DNA of 64,000 nucleotides, from contig NC_081414.1 of the NCBI RefSeq assembly GCF_030272615.1, positions 521,668,185-521,732,184 of the forward strand, read 5' to 3'. The position numbers were made by a program, and so were the translations under genes. The DNA is from Cryptomeria japonica (Eukaryota > Streptophyta > Pinopsida > Cupressales > Cupressaceae). This document shows, piece after piece, positions 1 to 12,637 of this stretch (within the stretch, counting starts at the first letter, position 1; every line of letters starts with the position of its first letter). The notes beneath the pieces were generated by a model. The model did no database searches. It saw only the letters and a program-made list of their open reading frames with translations, and was not told the origin of the DNA.

Positions 1-736
1 TAAAATGATTTTACAATAATAAACAAAATATATTAACAACAAAATTCCTGTCAGCTTCTATGTCGGTATGCTTGTTTTCATTGTCGGTGCTGGTGGTCTG
101 TGTGCCAGTGTAGAATCTAACTTTGCTGGTGCTAGTGGATTGCCTTGCCAGTGACATAAGATTGTAAGGTTGCCATCAATGAAAAAACCTTCAATCATCT
201 ACAATGTCTTATTGGAGTGTGCATTTTCCAATAGTGTGATCGTTTAAGCTCTTGCATTTACCTCATCTACCTTATCTCATAGAACTATGATGCACACAAT
301 GCATAATAAGAGATAAGCTCCACTTACCGATGGAGTGACACCTTGTCATCTGCATCCTGCAATGCACTCATGTGACTTCGCTATTTGTGCAGCATCTCTT
401 CAAATAGGCACATGTGATCCAATGTGGGAACATTCAATGTCAGTCATCTCTTCCCATGATGACCGCATCATTCATCCAGTGGGAGTCATGTTGTTCAACA
501 ACCTCACAACATTTTGGTGACCTGTTCATTCTTCTCTTCCAGTGTTGATGTGATTCAGGTAACATTCTACCTATTCATCACAAACACCATCTAAGCACCC
601 ATATCGGTGTTCAACAACACAAAGTGATATCCAAGATATCACATCCTATACTCCTTCCTAACAGTGTTGCACATACATCTCTTCTATCCGTAGACATCCC
701 GTACCAGTTGACATCAATGACAACACAATGCCAACA
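1..736 (-). repeat. LTR fragment (U3 side), Sirevirus-like copia, reverse orientation
   Basis: The right edge reads AATGCCAACA, the complement of an LTR start TGTTGGCATT. Just inside it is a GTTGACATCAATGACAA stretch also found just inside the outer end of the LTR at 7486-8907. The tract is rich in CGGT/CAGT-type words like the other U3 regions here. No polypurine tract follows the edge, so it is probably the outer 5' LTR end of a minus-strand element lying to the left, or a solo LTR. No coding frame is supported. The left part has no internal landmark. Confidence 0.5.
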
Positions 737-1662
737 GTAAATATATCTTCTATTATTCAAACTAATCCCCCTTAAAGATTTAAATAATAATTTATAACAT
801 AAACCAGTAAAATATCCCCGTTAAGTTATAACTCCTTTTAAATTTACATCTCACTTAATAAGTCACCAGATTTCAAGAAAAAAAAACAATCTCCTCTTTT
901 AAAATGTGTTCCCTTCCTATAGTATCATTTAACACAAATTATACTCTTTCAAAAATAAAATACCTTCTTATATTAAAATAAAACATTATAAGATATAATA
1001 AAATTACTCTATTTGAAATGGGGTTCTCACCCATATCTTTATTTTAATATTAAGACCCTTATTTTATATTCTATTTTTATGTGTTAACCCTATTTAGGGT
1101 TTCTCTTTTTTTTTTAATCATGACTATCTTGTCCTTCTTTTATTTTTATCCCTAACTAAAGTTAGGGTTTGATATTTTATTCTTGATTGTTGCAGGGTTT
1201 TTTTCATGGCGGAGGGTATGAAGGGGTGGTGAATATCACATAGGCAGTGACACTATGAAGGAGGTGGAGAGGGGGGGGGAGGCCGAATAGCAGCATCAAA
1301 GTTAATGAGGGAGGTGGCGAAGATTTTTTGAAGGGGCAATGGATGGCGTGTTGCAGGCCGACCACCATGGACACCCACGATTGTGGGCCTCAACCCCCAG
1401 TGATGGTCGGCCATGACTTTGGGTCCTAGCTCCAACCATGGTCGCCCACAACTACCGGTCGCGGCCCCATCCATGGTCACCAACAACTACAAGTCACGGT
1501 GCCAACCGTGGCTTCCCATAGCCATGGTTGTGGCCCATGGCATGTGGGGGTAGAGCCACAAGCTCCCCCCAACCCGTGATCCCTAGAAGCTACTGCAATT
1601 AATTTTTTTTTGTAAATAGATATTTTATTTATTTATCTTGCCTAAATACAATGTGTAAAATA

Positions 1663-1733
<71 letters not shown>

Positions 1734-2283
1734 GTATGTATACGTGTAGATAAATATATATATTTATAATGTATATATTCACTGTGGATTCACATTGTTA
1801 TTTCATTATATTTTATTTAACAACATTTAATCTATTATATGTGTGTGTGTGTGTCTGTTAATATATACAAACATAGATAAGCTTTGCGTGTTTTAATTTT
1901 TAGAACAAGTTTGTTTTATTATCCAACAACATTATATTTATTTTCATAATGGTGTAAATATACTTATTTATATATATATAGATGGATATGCATTTATATG
2001 TATATGGATGTATATATATAAACATATTTGCTAGATTTCTCCTTACTCCTTAAACTACAAGGCTAGATAGTTTCCTTTACCTTTTTTTTGGAAATAACAT
2101 CATATAGTATTTACACATGATTTAAATGCACAAATAGCTTTCCTATTAAATCAGGTTTTAGCATTCAAGTTGTAGGTTTAATAGCATTATACTTTTTAAT
2201 ATATTCAAATAGATATATACATATACTCATATAGCTTTAAATGTGGGGATTAATTTTGTTTAATAATCTGATTATGTAATGAG
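737..2283. repeat. R1 repeat copy 1, part a (non-coding)
   Basis: AT-rich DNA with a GC-rich island at about 1200-1610, then a TA/TATG microsatellite. The order of GC-rich island and TA microsatellite recurs at 33590-34000, so I read this as the left part of dispersed repeat R1, later split by element C1. The island carries degenerate units of about 35 bp with CCATGG and CCACNNTGG-like half sites. No gene is supported here; open frames in the island are by-products of its GC content. Confidence 0.45.
1666..1741. repeat. Compound microsatellite (TA)n-(TATG)n
   Basis: About 55 bp of uninterrupted TA followed by about five TATG units. A short GT run follows at 1840-1856. It lies beside the GC-rich island of R1. 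Confidence 0.95.
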
Positions 2284-3254
2284 TGATGATATGATGAATC
2301 AATAAGGATCTGAACAACTACTGAGGGGGGTGAATTAGTAGATAGAAAACAAACAAAACATTCACCAAACTCAAACCCAACTCATAAATCAATCAATGAA
2401 CTAATCAGTTTAAACATTGTACTATAAATTGCAACTGCACTGTCAAGTTTATTGGTTGACTAAGATACCAATATAATAGTGTAACAAATCTAAAACTCTC
2501 AAACCACTTTCCTAACATTAGTAATAGAACATTTTAGATCACTTCCGGTCATCTTAACACATCTAAGTGGCTTTACCAGTTAAATAGATTAACCGTATCA
2601 AAACATGACCACAAAAATCATTCACCACTTGACACAATGATTTTTGACGTGGAAACCCAAATGGGAAAAACCATGGTGGGGATGAATGCCCACAACTATT
2701 CTGAACTCTTCTAAAGTTTCCCTTGTTAGGAGCCAAGCCTTGTTAGAAGCTTTACAAAAATGTCATGTTAGGAACATATCCGATTAAGGACCACCATGTT
2801 AAAGGTGATACCCTATTAGGAGTAACCTCGATAGAGGATTTCAAATCCAAGATAATGGATCACCTAGTTAGAGGATTAAGAAAAACACCAAGCCTATTAA
2901 AGCTTACCTAGTTAAGGGATTTAACTGTTGTAATTATTAGAGAACAATAGGGTTTTTGTTGATATGGTAATAGCACTACTCTACTTGATCAGATCCTTTT
3001 TATGCTCCTATTTGCCTTCACACATTCTGTAGATACTTCTTCTAGTTAGACAATCAATCACACTCACACTTAACCAAAATTTCCAACACTACTACAAAAC
3101 AACTCATTGACCTTATAAGCAAAAAAAATATCAATACCATTTGATTGTGATGATTGAGAGTAATTCACGTACACAGGTATAGGAATCCTAGTTTACATTT
3201 TCATGTACACTCCTTCAACCGAGTCTTCGTGTCTTCAGCTAGTAACTGGCTACA
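2284..3254 (-). repeat. C1 3' LTR
   Basis: 2284 to about 3125 matches 7486 to about 8357 of the other LTR, starting with TGATGATATGAT. The remaining 129 bases up to the CA at 3254 do not match the partner. The boundary at 3254 is inferred from the adjacent polypurine tract and is less certain than the left end. It includes the G-tract motif GAGGGGGGTGAATT (2323-2336) shared by the N, C1 and C2 LTRs of the window. Confidence 0.75.
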
Positions 3255-3257
3255 GTT

Positions 3258-3270
3258 CCTCTCCCCCTTT
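3258..3270 (-). other. C1 polypurine tract
   Basis: TTCCTCTCCCCCTTT on the plus strand, i.e. AAAGGGGGAGAGGAA on the coding strand, preceded by TTGTTGTC. The same TTGTC-AAAGGGGGAGA context occurs before the 3' LTR of C2. It would prime plus-strand DNA synthesis. Confidence 0.7.
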
Positions 3271-3419
3271 GACAACAATGCCAAAGTGAAACTAAAATAT
3301 ACAGTGTCATACTTAACTATTTTGTAACTAGTTGCTCACCCTATGGAGTAGCTCCACTCTACACCAATCCCGCTTCAATATCTTCAATAAGCTTTGGGAT
3401 TGATGTCTTCCACATCTAC

Positions 3420-4900
3420 TTAATTAACCTCATGTAGGGGCACAACCCCTAGCTGACATCTAAGATACTCAAAAGTAGCCATAGGTAGAGGTTTAGTAAA
3501 GATATCTGCTAGTTGTTCCTTGGTAGATACATGCTCCAGTAACACATCTTTACTCTGCACTTTCTCTCTCAAGAAATGATATTTCAACTCTATATGCTTG
3601 GTTCTAGCATACAACATTGGGTTCTTTGAAATGTTTATTGCACTCGTGTTATCACATAAAATCCTTACTAGTTCTGATATTTTCAACTTGAATCCTTCTA
3701 GAATGTGTTTCATACAGATTGCCTAGGTAGAATTCATATACATTGCAACATATTTAGCTTCAGTAGTTGATTGTGATATACAACTTTTCTTCTTGCTGCT
3801 CCAAGATACAAGTCTTCCTCCAAGAAAGAATGCACCTCTGGTTGTACTCTTCCTATCATCAACATTTCATGCCCATTTTGCATCTATATAGACTTTAAAA
3901 TAAAAGTTACTTGCATATGGATACCATAATCCATAATCAGTAGTACCTTTTAGATATCTAAATATCATTTTAGTTGCTACCATGTGTGTCGCATTTAGGT
4001 TCTTCTAAAATATAGCAACTAATCCAGCTACATGAGCAATATCCAGTTTGTTGTGAACAACATAATGTAGTTTCCCTATCATAGACTTGTACTCCTTTTC
4101 ATCCATAGATGCAACATCATCCTCCTTACATAGTTTACATCTTGTAACCATTGGTGTTCCAACTGGTTTACAATCTCCCATTTCAAATGTCTTCGGTACT
4201 TCTTTCACATATTTGGACTGTGTGATAAAGATACCATTCTTCATCTGTTGAATTTGCAAACCTATAAAGAATTTTATCTCTCCTACCAAAGGAATCTCAA
4301 ATTCACTTTTCATCTCATTTCCAAAGTCATCAAACATGTCATCATTGCCTCCAAAAATGATATCATCCACAAATACCTCACTAACCATTATCTTATCTCC
4401 TTCAGTCTTGAGATATATATTGTTGTCTTCACTGGTTCTCTGAAAACCTATCTTCACCAAGTGTGAATGTATTCTTTCATACCATTCCCTAGGTGCTTGC
4501 TTTAGTCTATATAGTGCCTTGTGTAGTCTGGACACTATATCCTTTGCATCAGTCAAAGCATAACCATCTGGCTATTCAATGCAAACTTCCTCTTCCAATA
4601 TTACATTTAGAAATGTTGACTTCACATCCATCTGATATACTTTGAATCCTCTATGTGCTACAAATGCAAGTAGAGTCCTCACACCTTCTAATCTAGTAAC
4701 TGGTGCAAATGTCTCACCATAGTATTCACCTTCTTCCTATGCATAACCTTTGCATACCATTTTGCCCTTGTTTCTGACTACTACTTCATATTCATTCAGT
4801 TTATTCGTGAATGCCCATTTAGTACCTATTACATTTTTATTCACTGGTTTGGGTACTAGGGTCCATGTATTATTCTTCTCAATCTAGTCAAGCTCTTCTT
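3420..4900 (-). pseudogene. pol: C1 pol C-terminal part: reverse transcriptase and RNase H
   Basis: Copia RT and RNase H remnant. On the minus strand, about 4890-4560 decodes the N-terminal RT block ending at a [11 protein letters not shown] motif. 4556-4005 encodes KALYRLKQAPREWYERIHS, then the catalytic FVDDIIFGG, then FFIGLQI. About 4004-3714 is broken by stops. 3713-3420 is the RNase H end with NTSAINISKNP, RTKHIELKYHF and ADIFTKPLP, and the stop at 3420. The FVDD form (F for Y) is shared with C2. Stops and at least one frameshift make it non-functional. It resembles C2 RT closely, so they are one lineage. Confidence 0.9.
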
Positions 4901-5239
4901 CCATATCCTTGATCCAGTGATCATCTCCAAAAGCTTCCTTTTCTATTCTAGGCTCAATAGTGGAGATCATACAAGAATTCTCTTATTCTTCTTTTGGTTA
5001 ACACACTAGCATCTTTATCTCCAATAATCTGATCAGGATTATGATTCATTCTTACATACCTTGGAATAACATGATCATGGTCTTTAGGTTCTTCTTCCTC
5101 ACTATCTTCATCTTCTACAAAATCTTCCTGATCCTGTTGAACTAGTACTATTGTATTCATTTCACCAACTTCTAGATTCACCTGTTCTAGTTCCAAAATC
5201 AAAATGTAAGGTTCATCTTCCTTCTTCTCCTCATTGGTT

Positions 5240-6250
5240 TCTCCTGTATCTTCAAGACACTCATCTACTCAGACATTATCACATTAAATGATCTTCTTTG
5301 TCTAGTTGTTGTAACATTTGTAGGCTTTTCTCTTGGTGGAGTAACCAAGAAATATGCCTTTATCACTCTTAGCATCAAACTTACCAACAGAGTCACCTCT
5401 CTTGATAAAACATTTACTACCAAGAACCTTAAAGTAGTTGACATTAATTGATATACCATACTAGTATTCATAAGGATTTTTATCCTTACCTCTTTTAACC
5501 AATATCTGATTCATAGTGTAGATAGTTGTGCTGACATCTTCTCTCCAAAAAGTCTTAGCTACACCTCCTTGTATTAGCATAGTTATAGCAGCTTCAACAA
5601 CTGGTCGGTTGTTCCTCTCTACAATACCATTTTGTTGTGGTGTCTTAGGTATAGAAAGTTGCATCTTAATTCCATTTTCTTCATAGTATCTAGTGAATTC
5701 CTCTAAAGTAAATTCACCAACTTGATCAGTTCTTAAGCACTTTATCTTCTTTCCACTTTCCTTTTCAACTAAGGTCTTGAAAGCCTTAAACTTGCTAAAG
5801 GATTTTGTTTTGTCCTTCAAGAATGTGACCCATAGAGCAATCATTAGTGAAGATAATAAAATATCAATCACCTTGAATACTCCTAGTCCTTATTGGTCCA
5901 TAGAGGTCTATATGAACCAAATCTATAAAATGTTCTGCTGAGAAAGATTTTCTCTTAAAAATTGAGGATGTCATCTTCCCTAACTGGCATTCCTTACACA
6001 GAGAATTCACCAATTTGTCCAACAGAGGAGGAAAACCTCTTACTAATTTTGACTTACTAACTTTTAAAATGTTATCAAAATTTACATGACAGAATCCCCA
6101 ATGCCAAAGCCAGCAATGATCTACTTTTTCAATTAAGCAACTATTGACTTTAGAATTTAGGTGAAACAAGTTACCTTTTGTACATCCTATTCTTAAATTC
6201 TAGTGGATAACCTTTGTTATTGATTTGAGAAACACTCAAAAGATTGTATT
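5240..6250 (-). pseudogene. pol: C1 pol: integrase
   Basis: Copia integrase remnant. The zinc-binding N-terminal region is at about 6169-5990, with LWHWGFCHVNFDNI and CKECQLGKM, degenerate for the HHCC ligands. The catalytic core follows: LVHIDLYGP (first Asp), LRTDQVGEF (second Asp) and a PQQNGIVERNN segment holding the catalytic Glu (about 5620-5640). Family members usually read DRGGEF where this copy has DQVGEF. The end, about 5471-5265, is frame-shifted. Between integrase and RT lies an acidic linker (5202-4954), as in C2. Confidence 0.88.
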
Positions 6251-6299
6251 TCAATCCTTCAACCCAGTAGACATCATCTGCATTGCTCTTTCCATTAAG

Positions 6300-7415
6300 A
6301 GAAATGGTTCACTTTCCTTTTACCATGCAGGGTGAGTCACTTCCAAATCTCACAACATCTCCATCAAATTCCTTCAAAGTAAGAAACCTACTTCGGTCAT
6401 GGGTCATATGGTGTGAACAACCACCAGCTATAATCCAATCATCAGAACTATCCATGCGAGAGACTAATGCCTTCTGATCTGATGTCTCCTCCTTAATGGA
6501 AACAAAGATAATGTCCTCATTTACATCTCCCTTAGATTCCTCATTTGTGATTCCTCCATCCAATGCAATGAGGCAATCTCTTTTACATTTTCCTTTGTAC
6601 TTCTTATACTTCTCATATTTTTTCTCATTGTCTCCATTTGGATAGTTAGTTGAAACATGTCCAATCCGATTACATGCAAAATAGTTAAAAGGTAATTTAC
6701 CTATGTACTTATCGGAACCTCTGGGTAACTGCTTGGCCAACAATGCTTTAAGCTCAACCAGACTATCTTCATCATCAACTTCTCTATTGGATCTGGAATT
6801 ATGACTATGACTAGCTTCTCTACTTTTCCTTATCGGTGGGTTAGAAACTAAAGCTCTAAATGCAGATTCTAATTTATGAATACTACCATCATACTACCAT
6901 TTAACTCAAAAGTAGTAGTTTACCAATGATGGAGTCAAGAGTTACCTTTGTTTTATCAATATACTTAAGTTCTTGAATGGCTGCAATTGGGATAGCATAG
7001 ACTGGTAGAAGGTTTCTCAAGACCTTGCTAACCATTGTGATATCCTCCACTTTACCACCAACACTTTTGATGTCACCGACTATCTCCTTGATCCTCTAAC
7101 CATGTTGTTGAATATTCTTACCTTTAGCCATCCGCATGTATCCTCAAGTTTCTTCCACACATCATAAATAGTCTCCAAACCATGGACATCAACATAGTCT
7201 AAATTGGGCAAGGAATTGATAATGGCCTCCAATTCTTGATTATTCTCTTGTTTCTTCTTCTTTTGATCATCAGATAGGATCCCACTAGGCAAGTTATATT
7301 TGGTAACAACATGTTCCTAGTATTAACTTCCTAAGCTTCTTATATAGATCTTCATCCTATCACTTTAGATTGTGTAGTTTTCCCTATTGAACTTCAGACC
7401 TTCTTTCTTCATCAT
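6300..7415 (-). pseudogene. gag: C1 gag and protease
   Basis: The start chosen is the ATG at 7415 on the minus strand, in frame with the gag fragment starting at 7292; a KFNRENYTIWSDRM-like segment follows (with a stop), typical of copia gag starts. The block containing IYDVWKKLEDTCG is the gag-polypeptide (UBN2-type) helix region. One zinc knuckle at about 6680 reads FACNRIGHVSTNY, with two of the four metal ligands apparently lost. The protease motif is IIAGGCSHHMT where the family has IIDSGCSHHMT, so the catalytic Asp is missing. Several stops interrupt it. Confidence 0.85.
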
Positions 7416-7471
7416 GTTCTTCTATATTTTTACCTCAATTTGTTAGGCTTAAACACAAGAGGACCTCAAAA

Positions 7472-7483
7472 GATTTGATACCA
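7472..7483 (-). other. C1 primer-binding site
   Basis: On the minus strand it reads TGGTATCAAATC, two bases from the LTR end. The plant copia consensus complementary to initiator Met-tRNA is TGGTATCAGAGC, so the first eight bases match. Confidence 0.8.
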
Positions 7484-7485
7484 AT

Positions 7486-8907
7486 TGATGATATGATAAA
7501 TCAATAAGGATCCAAACAACTAATAAGGGGAGGTGAATTGGTAGATAGAAAACAAACAAAATTTTCACCAAACTCAAACCCAACTCATAAATCAATCATT
7601 GAACTAACCAGTTTAAACACTATACTATAAACTGTAACTGCACTCTCAGGTTTACCGATTGACTAAGATACCAATATAATAGTGTAACAGATCTAAAAAT
7701 CTCAAACCATTTAACCAAAACATCAAACCACATTACTAACATTAGTAATAGCACATTTCAGATCACTTTTGGTCATCTTAACACATCTAAGTGGCTTTAC
7801 CAGTTAAATAGATTAACCATATCAAAACATAACCACAAAAACTATTCACCACTTGACACAATTATTTTTGATGTGGAAACCTAAATGGGAAAAATCACGG
7901 TGGAGATGAATAGCCAAAACTATTCTCAACTATTGTGAAGTTCACCCTGTTAGGAGCCAAGATTTGTTAGAAGCTTTACAAAAATGTCTTGTTAGGAATA
8001 GATCTGGTTACGGACCACCCAGTTAAGGGATTGACTACAATACCCTATTAGGAGTAACCTCGATAGAGGATTTCAAGTCCAAGATAATGGATCACCTGGT
8101 TAGAGGATTTAGAAAAACACCAATCATATTAAATCTTACCTGGTTAAGAGATTTAACTATTGTAATTGTTAGAGAAGAATAGGGTTTTGTTGATCTGGTA
8201 ATAGCACTACTCTTCTTGATCAAACCCTTTTTATGCTCCTATTTTCCTTCACACATTCTACAGATACTCCTCTGGTTCGGCAATCCAATCACATTGACAC
8301 TTAACCAAAATTGCCAACACTACTACAAAACAACTCATCGACCTTACAAGAAAAACAATAAGTTGGTAATACATCACAAAACGTAAGATCTCATAGAGAT
8401 TACAAACAAGTCAGTTCAAACATGACCATTATATTTCATAGCAAGCATCTGCACATTAGTTAAGGAAACCTCAACTGCTCCTAGATCACTGCACATTGGA
8501 TCCTATAACATATCACGCGGTTTCCACTTCATGTAATGTACTCGCTCATTCCTAAGACAAAATAGTTATCTCTACACATCAAAACCACTTTGAAACTCAT
8601 CATGTGCATCATGTATATGTGGCATAATCATCTCCAATCACCATTTGATCATAGATCAATACAACCAATTAACCAAGCTCCATCGGTTAGGGTTTGGCAT
8701 ATCAACAGGTAGGGTTACCAGTTGATCTCTCTGCTTCAATAGTAATACCAGTTTCCTTCACTGCTCAACTACCGGTTGCATTACTGCATCACTACCATTT
8801 TCATTACTTCATCACTACCGGTTGCAATACAACTCCATTACCGATTATAGTTGACATCAATGACAATACTTGGACTTCATTAATGCAATCTTCATATAAT
8901 GCCAACA
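7486..8907 (-). repeat. C1 5' LTR
   Basis: 1,422 bp. It begins TGATGATATG next to the primer site and ends GCCAACA (TGTTGGC on the coding strand). It carries the motif AGGGGAGGTGAATT (7526-7539) and a GGAAACC..GGGAAAA..GGTGG block at about 7876-7904, shared with the other copia-type LTRs here. About 550 bp at the outer U3 end have no counterpart in the left LTR. Confidence 0.85.
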
Positions 8908-11107
8908 ATGATATACTAACTATTTACTGAACATAAATATACTTTAAGTTTTCAAATTAAATAATAGAGTTTAACGGATGCTTTTAGCTACACTAACTAG
9001 AATTAAGGTTACAACATAAAGTTATTTCTTCCTCCCTTTTTTTTGAAACTAAAAACTGCTTAACTCTTTTTTTTTTTAAACCAAAATTTCTTTCTACAAT
9101 CAGAGAAATGATAAATTTAAGAGACAAAGAACTCTTTTCTTATATAGCAAATATAAACTATACATCTAACTTGCAAATTATTTCCTAATACAACTTTAAA
9201 TGAAATCTGATTCACTTTTCAACAGTAATAAGAAATAACTCAATGAAAAGGCCTTTCCAATGGTGAATGGAAAACTTGAAATATTTATTTAATTTCTTTT
9301 ATGATGGAGTTACAATATAAACATAACACATTTTCTCTCTTTTTTTTCTTTTTCTTTCATGCTAATGAATAAAACAACTAATGAAAGTATAACATTCTTT
9401 TCTTTTAGAATATATTGAATACAAGGAAAAATACATTGATCTATATGTTTACAACATTTCTAGAAATTAAAATAAATTTAATAGGAGGAATTTAAATCTA
9501 AAGATGAACATTTGGGTACACTTGCAATCACTTTAGTATCCACTTTAAGTAAATTAGCTTTCTCCATCTTCTAATTAAGTTGGAGACCTACAAATAAAAC
9601 TTTGGATATGACCATGGAGGCTCACCTCCCAACCTAGGCCTACTAGAGGCCACCCCCAAGCTAGGAGAACCAAGGACCAAACTAGTTACACACATGCTCA
9701 AACACAAATACAAGAAATAATATTTTACAAATAAATCATTTCAAAAATGAACTCCCAACCCAAGGCTTGCACATAGTCACCAAGTGACTCAAACAATGGG
9801 GTGAAGGTGGACCAAGTATCTAAAGGGAGAAAGTACTGCATTTAAACTATTGATAACCAAATGCCTTCACAAGACTAAAAGATCCATCTACTTGGTCTCT
9901 CACATGACCAAAGTTCATTCCTTATGACCCCCAAGGCTTCAAGACAAACTCCCCTTATAACCCCCATATGTTATATATAAAAATAAACAGTAGCAAGGCA
10001 CTTAAACCTTGTTCATCCCTCTCTTCCAAGAAGAGAGACTCTACACCCTTAAACTATCATAAAACCCTCCACCCAAAGACTACTCTTCCCTCCCAAGGGT
10101 GAGTTTAGTCTTGACTCCCATGAATAAACAACAAGAAAAATCCAAAGGAAAACAACTAAAATAATTCCAAAAAACATAGTTTCAAGAACATAGAAACATA
10201 CTCATTTCACAAAAAATTTAGATTTTACCATCACATAACATGAATGCAACTAATCTACTTGGGAAGGATTAATACCAACCTTTACTCCTGCTATGGAATG
10301 TATGTTGTAGAAGAGTTGTCTAATTCCCTTACATTCTTCTTACTTAGCCAAAATTCTACTCTAAAATTCCAAATCCAATACTAAAACTTGTCTCCAAGAT
10401 TGGAGAGTGGGTGATCAAAGTCCCAAGTTTGAAAATCTCCTCTATGTAGGCTCTCCTCACACTTTCCAACTTCCTTGGAAAGGATGTGAGTTCCCATAGG
10501 TTGGTCTTCTCAACCTCTTACATGGTTTCTAGAAATGTAAACTGAAAAAGGTGGTTGTAACATGGGGAAGTGCACCTAAAAACCAAAAGGAAGGTTGTCT
10601 ACCCAAGAGTCAATCTTCTAAAAGTTCAATTTCGTCCATCTTGGAAAACCCACTTTTGAAGTGACTTGACAATAACATGTGAGTGATCACATGGCTAAAA
10701 ATGTCCCTTATCCATAGGTATATCAAATGGGCCTTCAAAAGTGACCTAAACTCAACTGTAGGAGTTAGTTTGACCCCCCAAAAACCCACCTAAAGTATAT
10801 CTACGGGTCAAACTTGATTTGACCAAACTAATGGCTCTCTAACCAACTTGCCTTTTGGGACCACAACATGATATTTGAAAATATATTGGGTTAAACACTT
10901 TCTCTCCTAAGGACATGCCATTTTCCAAGTCACACACATCACAAGTGTCAAGTAACACCATAAAATACACATCACAAAATACACTTCACATGTCCTTTTT
11001 GGGAATAACAAAATTAACAATTACAAATATGAACTTGCACTCAAGCATAACTATTACGAAATTAAATACATCACATACGATATATTGTCTCTCCAAATAG
11101 ACAAACC
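8908..11107. repeat. R1 repeat copy 1, part b (non-coding)
   Basis: Matches the 34010-36470 region: for example CTCACCTCCCAACCTAGGC at 9611, CTTATAACCCCCATATG at 9953, and TTGTCTCTCCAAATAGAC at 11085-11102. No protein-coding frame is supported. Candidate LTR of an unidentified large element in minus orientation, because the far end of R1 is ...GGGCCTCACA, the complement of a TGTGAGGCCC start. It is interrupted on the left by C1 and on the right by C2. Confidence 0.65.
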
Positions 11108-12573
11108 TATTGGCAATATAACAAAGATATTGAGAAGGTTGTTGATGATTATGGACATAACTGATTAAAGATGTTTTACTATCTTGATATTATTATTTTG
11201 TCATTGATGTCAAGAAATTGATTTTTTAATTCAGTATGATGTTGCCATATCTTAAGAAATATGATATGAAGATTATAAAGAAGTTGGTAAAGACATAGGA
11301 AAGAATATGATGAATAAAGGGATAAGTTATTCAATGGCAACTCTACCGAGTCAAACAATGATGAGATCTTGATGTTTTAGATTGTTTTAACATCATACAT
11401 ATGTTGTAAAATGTAAAGGTTAATACTACACTATGTTATCAGGCAAAGAATTGAGTCGGCAAACCCTAAGGTTATTGCAGTCGGTTAATGAAGACAGAAT
11501 GTCTACCGAGTAAAGTTTAGTATTCACTGAGTTGTAACCGAGCTATAATAGAATGCATTAAATGTTTACATGTGATATTTAATGAAAGAAGCTGATGAGC
11601 TAGAGTGGATCAATGATTGGCAAGCCGTGGAAGAAGTTTGTTAACAAATCTAAGGCAATGGAAAGTCGGCAAGAAGATCTATATCTCAAATTGAACCGCA
11701 TTACCCTAACACAAGTTCCAAGATGATTGTGCATGTTCCGAGGTAGGGTAAAACATTTTTCAAATCGTAAGATACAATGAACCTGGACAAGATTGAAGAT
11801 CTGATGGCTATGATTGATCATGGGAAATGTGATCAAGGAGATTAAGCGGTTAGATGATTGTTTATAAATAAGGAACTGTTGATAAAAAGGGATGTGAGAA
11901 AGTGTATGCACAGGGATGCTACATAGTGATCACCTAGAATAGAAGCTTGAAGACCTGTTGGAATAATAGAGTATTGATGCCCAATAGATAGACAAGAATA
12001 GTTCTATGTCTAGATTGTGTTGAACAAATAAGAATCTTCTTTAGCATTTTAGATGTAAAGTTGCAGATAGATTGTATTATTGTTAGCTTGTGAAAGTAAT
12101 AGGAAATCTCTTAATTGAGTGGACTTAACAGTCTTATAAGTAAATCCTCTAACAAGGTGACATTCTAAATGAGTGTTTGAAATCCTTTGACAAGGTCACT
12201 TCTAACAAAGTGAATATCCTAACAGATCTGAGTGAAATCCCTTAACTGGGTCACATCTAGCAATGTGTTTTGTAATCTTTAATAGGATTGGCTTTTAACC
12301 GAGCATACTCTAGAAGAGTATATTTCTTAGTGGGTCCAAAATCCCATAGTGGTTTTTCCCTATTTGGGTTTCCACGTTAAATTTGGTGTTATGAGGTTTA
12401 TATTGTTCATATGCTTTTGAGTTTGCATGTTTGACAGTTTTTATTCTATGACTGATATATGTTACCGAGGTTGAATCTGATGTTTTCATTAATGATTAAG
12501 TTTGTATGATTCACCCCCCCTCTCATCTTGTTGGCTATTGGATTTGTACTTATATTAAGTATTAGGACTATCA
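11108..12573 (+). repeat. C2 5' LTR
   Basis: 1,466 bp. It begins TATTGGCAATATAAC where the partner has TGTTGGCAATATAAC, so the terminal TG has mutated to TA. It ends GGACTATCA. It contains TGGTTTTTCCC..GGGTTTCCACG (about 12350-12384) and GATTCACCCCCCCTCTC (12508-12524), shared with the related LTRs. Confidence 0.93.
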
Positions 12574-12575
12574 TT

Positions 12576-12588
12576 TGGTATTAGAGCC
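12576..12588 (+). other. C2 primer-binding site
   Basis: TGGTATTAGAGCC two bases after the LTR end, one mismatch from the initiator Met-tRNA-complementary consensus. Confidence 0.9.
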
Positions 12589-12637
12589 TTGGAATTTGAA
12601 AGGAAAGTTTAAAGGCACTTGAGTTAAAGATCCAAAG

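Larger units (their letters stand above)
2284..8907 (-). mobile_element. C1: Ty1/copia LTR retrotransposon, Sirevirus-like, degenerate
   Basis: A minus-strand copia element of 6.6 kb: LTR, initiator-Met-type primer site, gag, protease, integrase, RT, RNase H, polypurine tract, LTR. The element order (integrase before RT) defines copia. Outer ends are TGATGATATG and GCCAACA in plus orientation. Flanks are ATGAG (2279-2283) and ATGAT (8908-8912), a 4/5 match that may be a mutated target duplication. The two LTRs match only over R-U5 (about 840 bp, roughly 10% divergence by eye in the first 240 bases) and have unrelated U3 ends. It sits inside R1. Confidence 0.88.

Noticed and set aside
1253-1486. 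77-codon minus-strand frame rich in Gly, Arg and Pro
   Set aside because: It lies in the R1 GC island with degenerate minirepeats; it is not conserved in the second copy.
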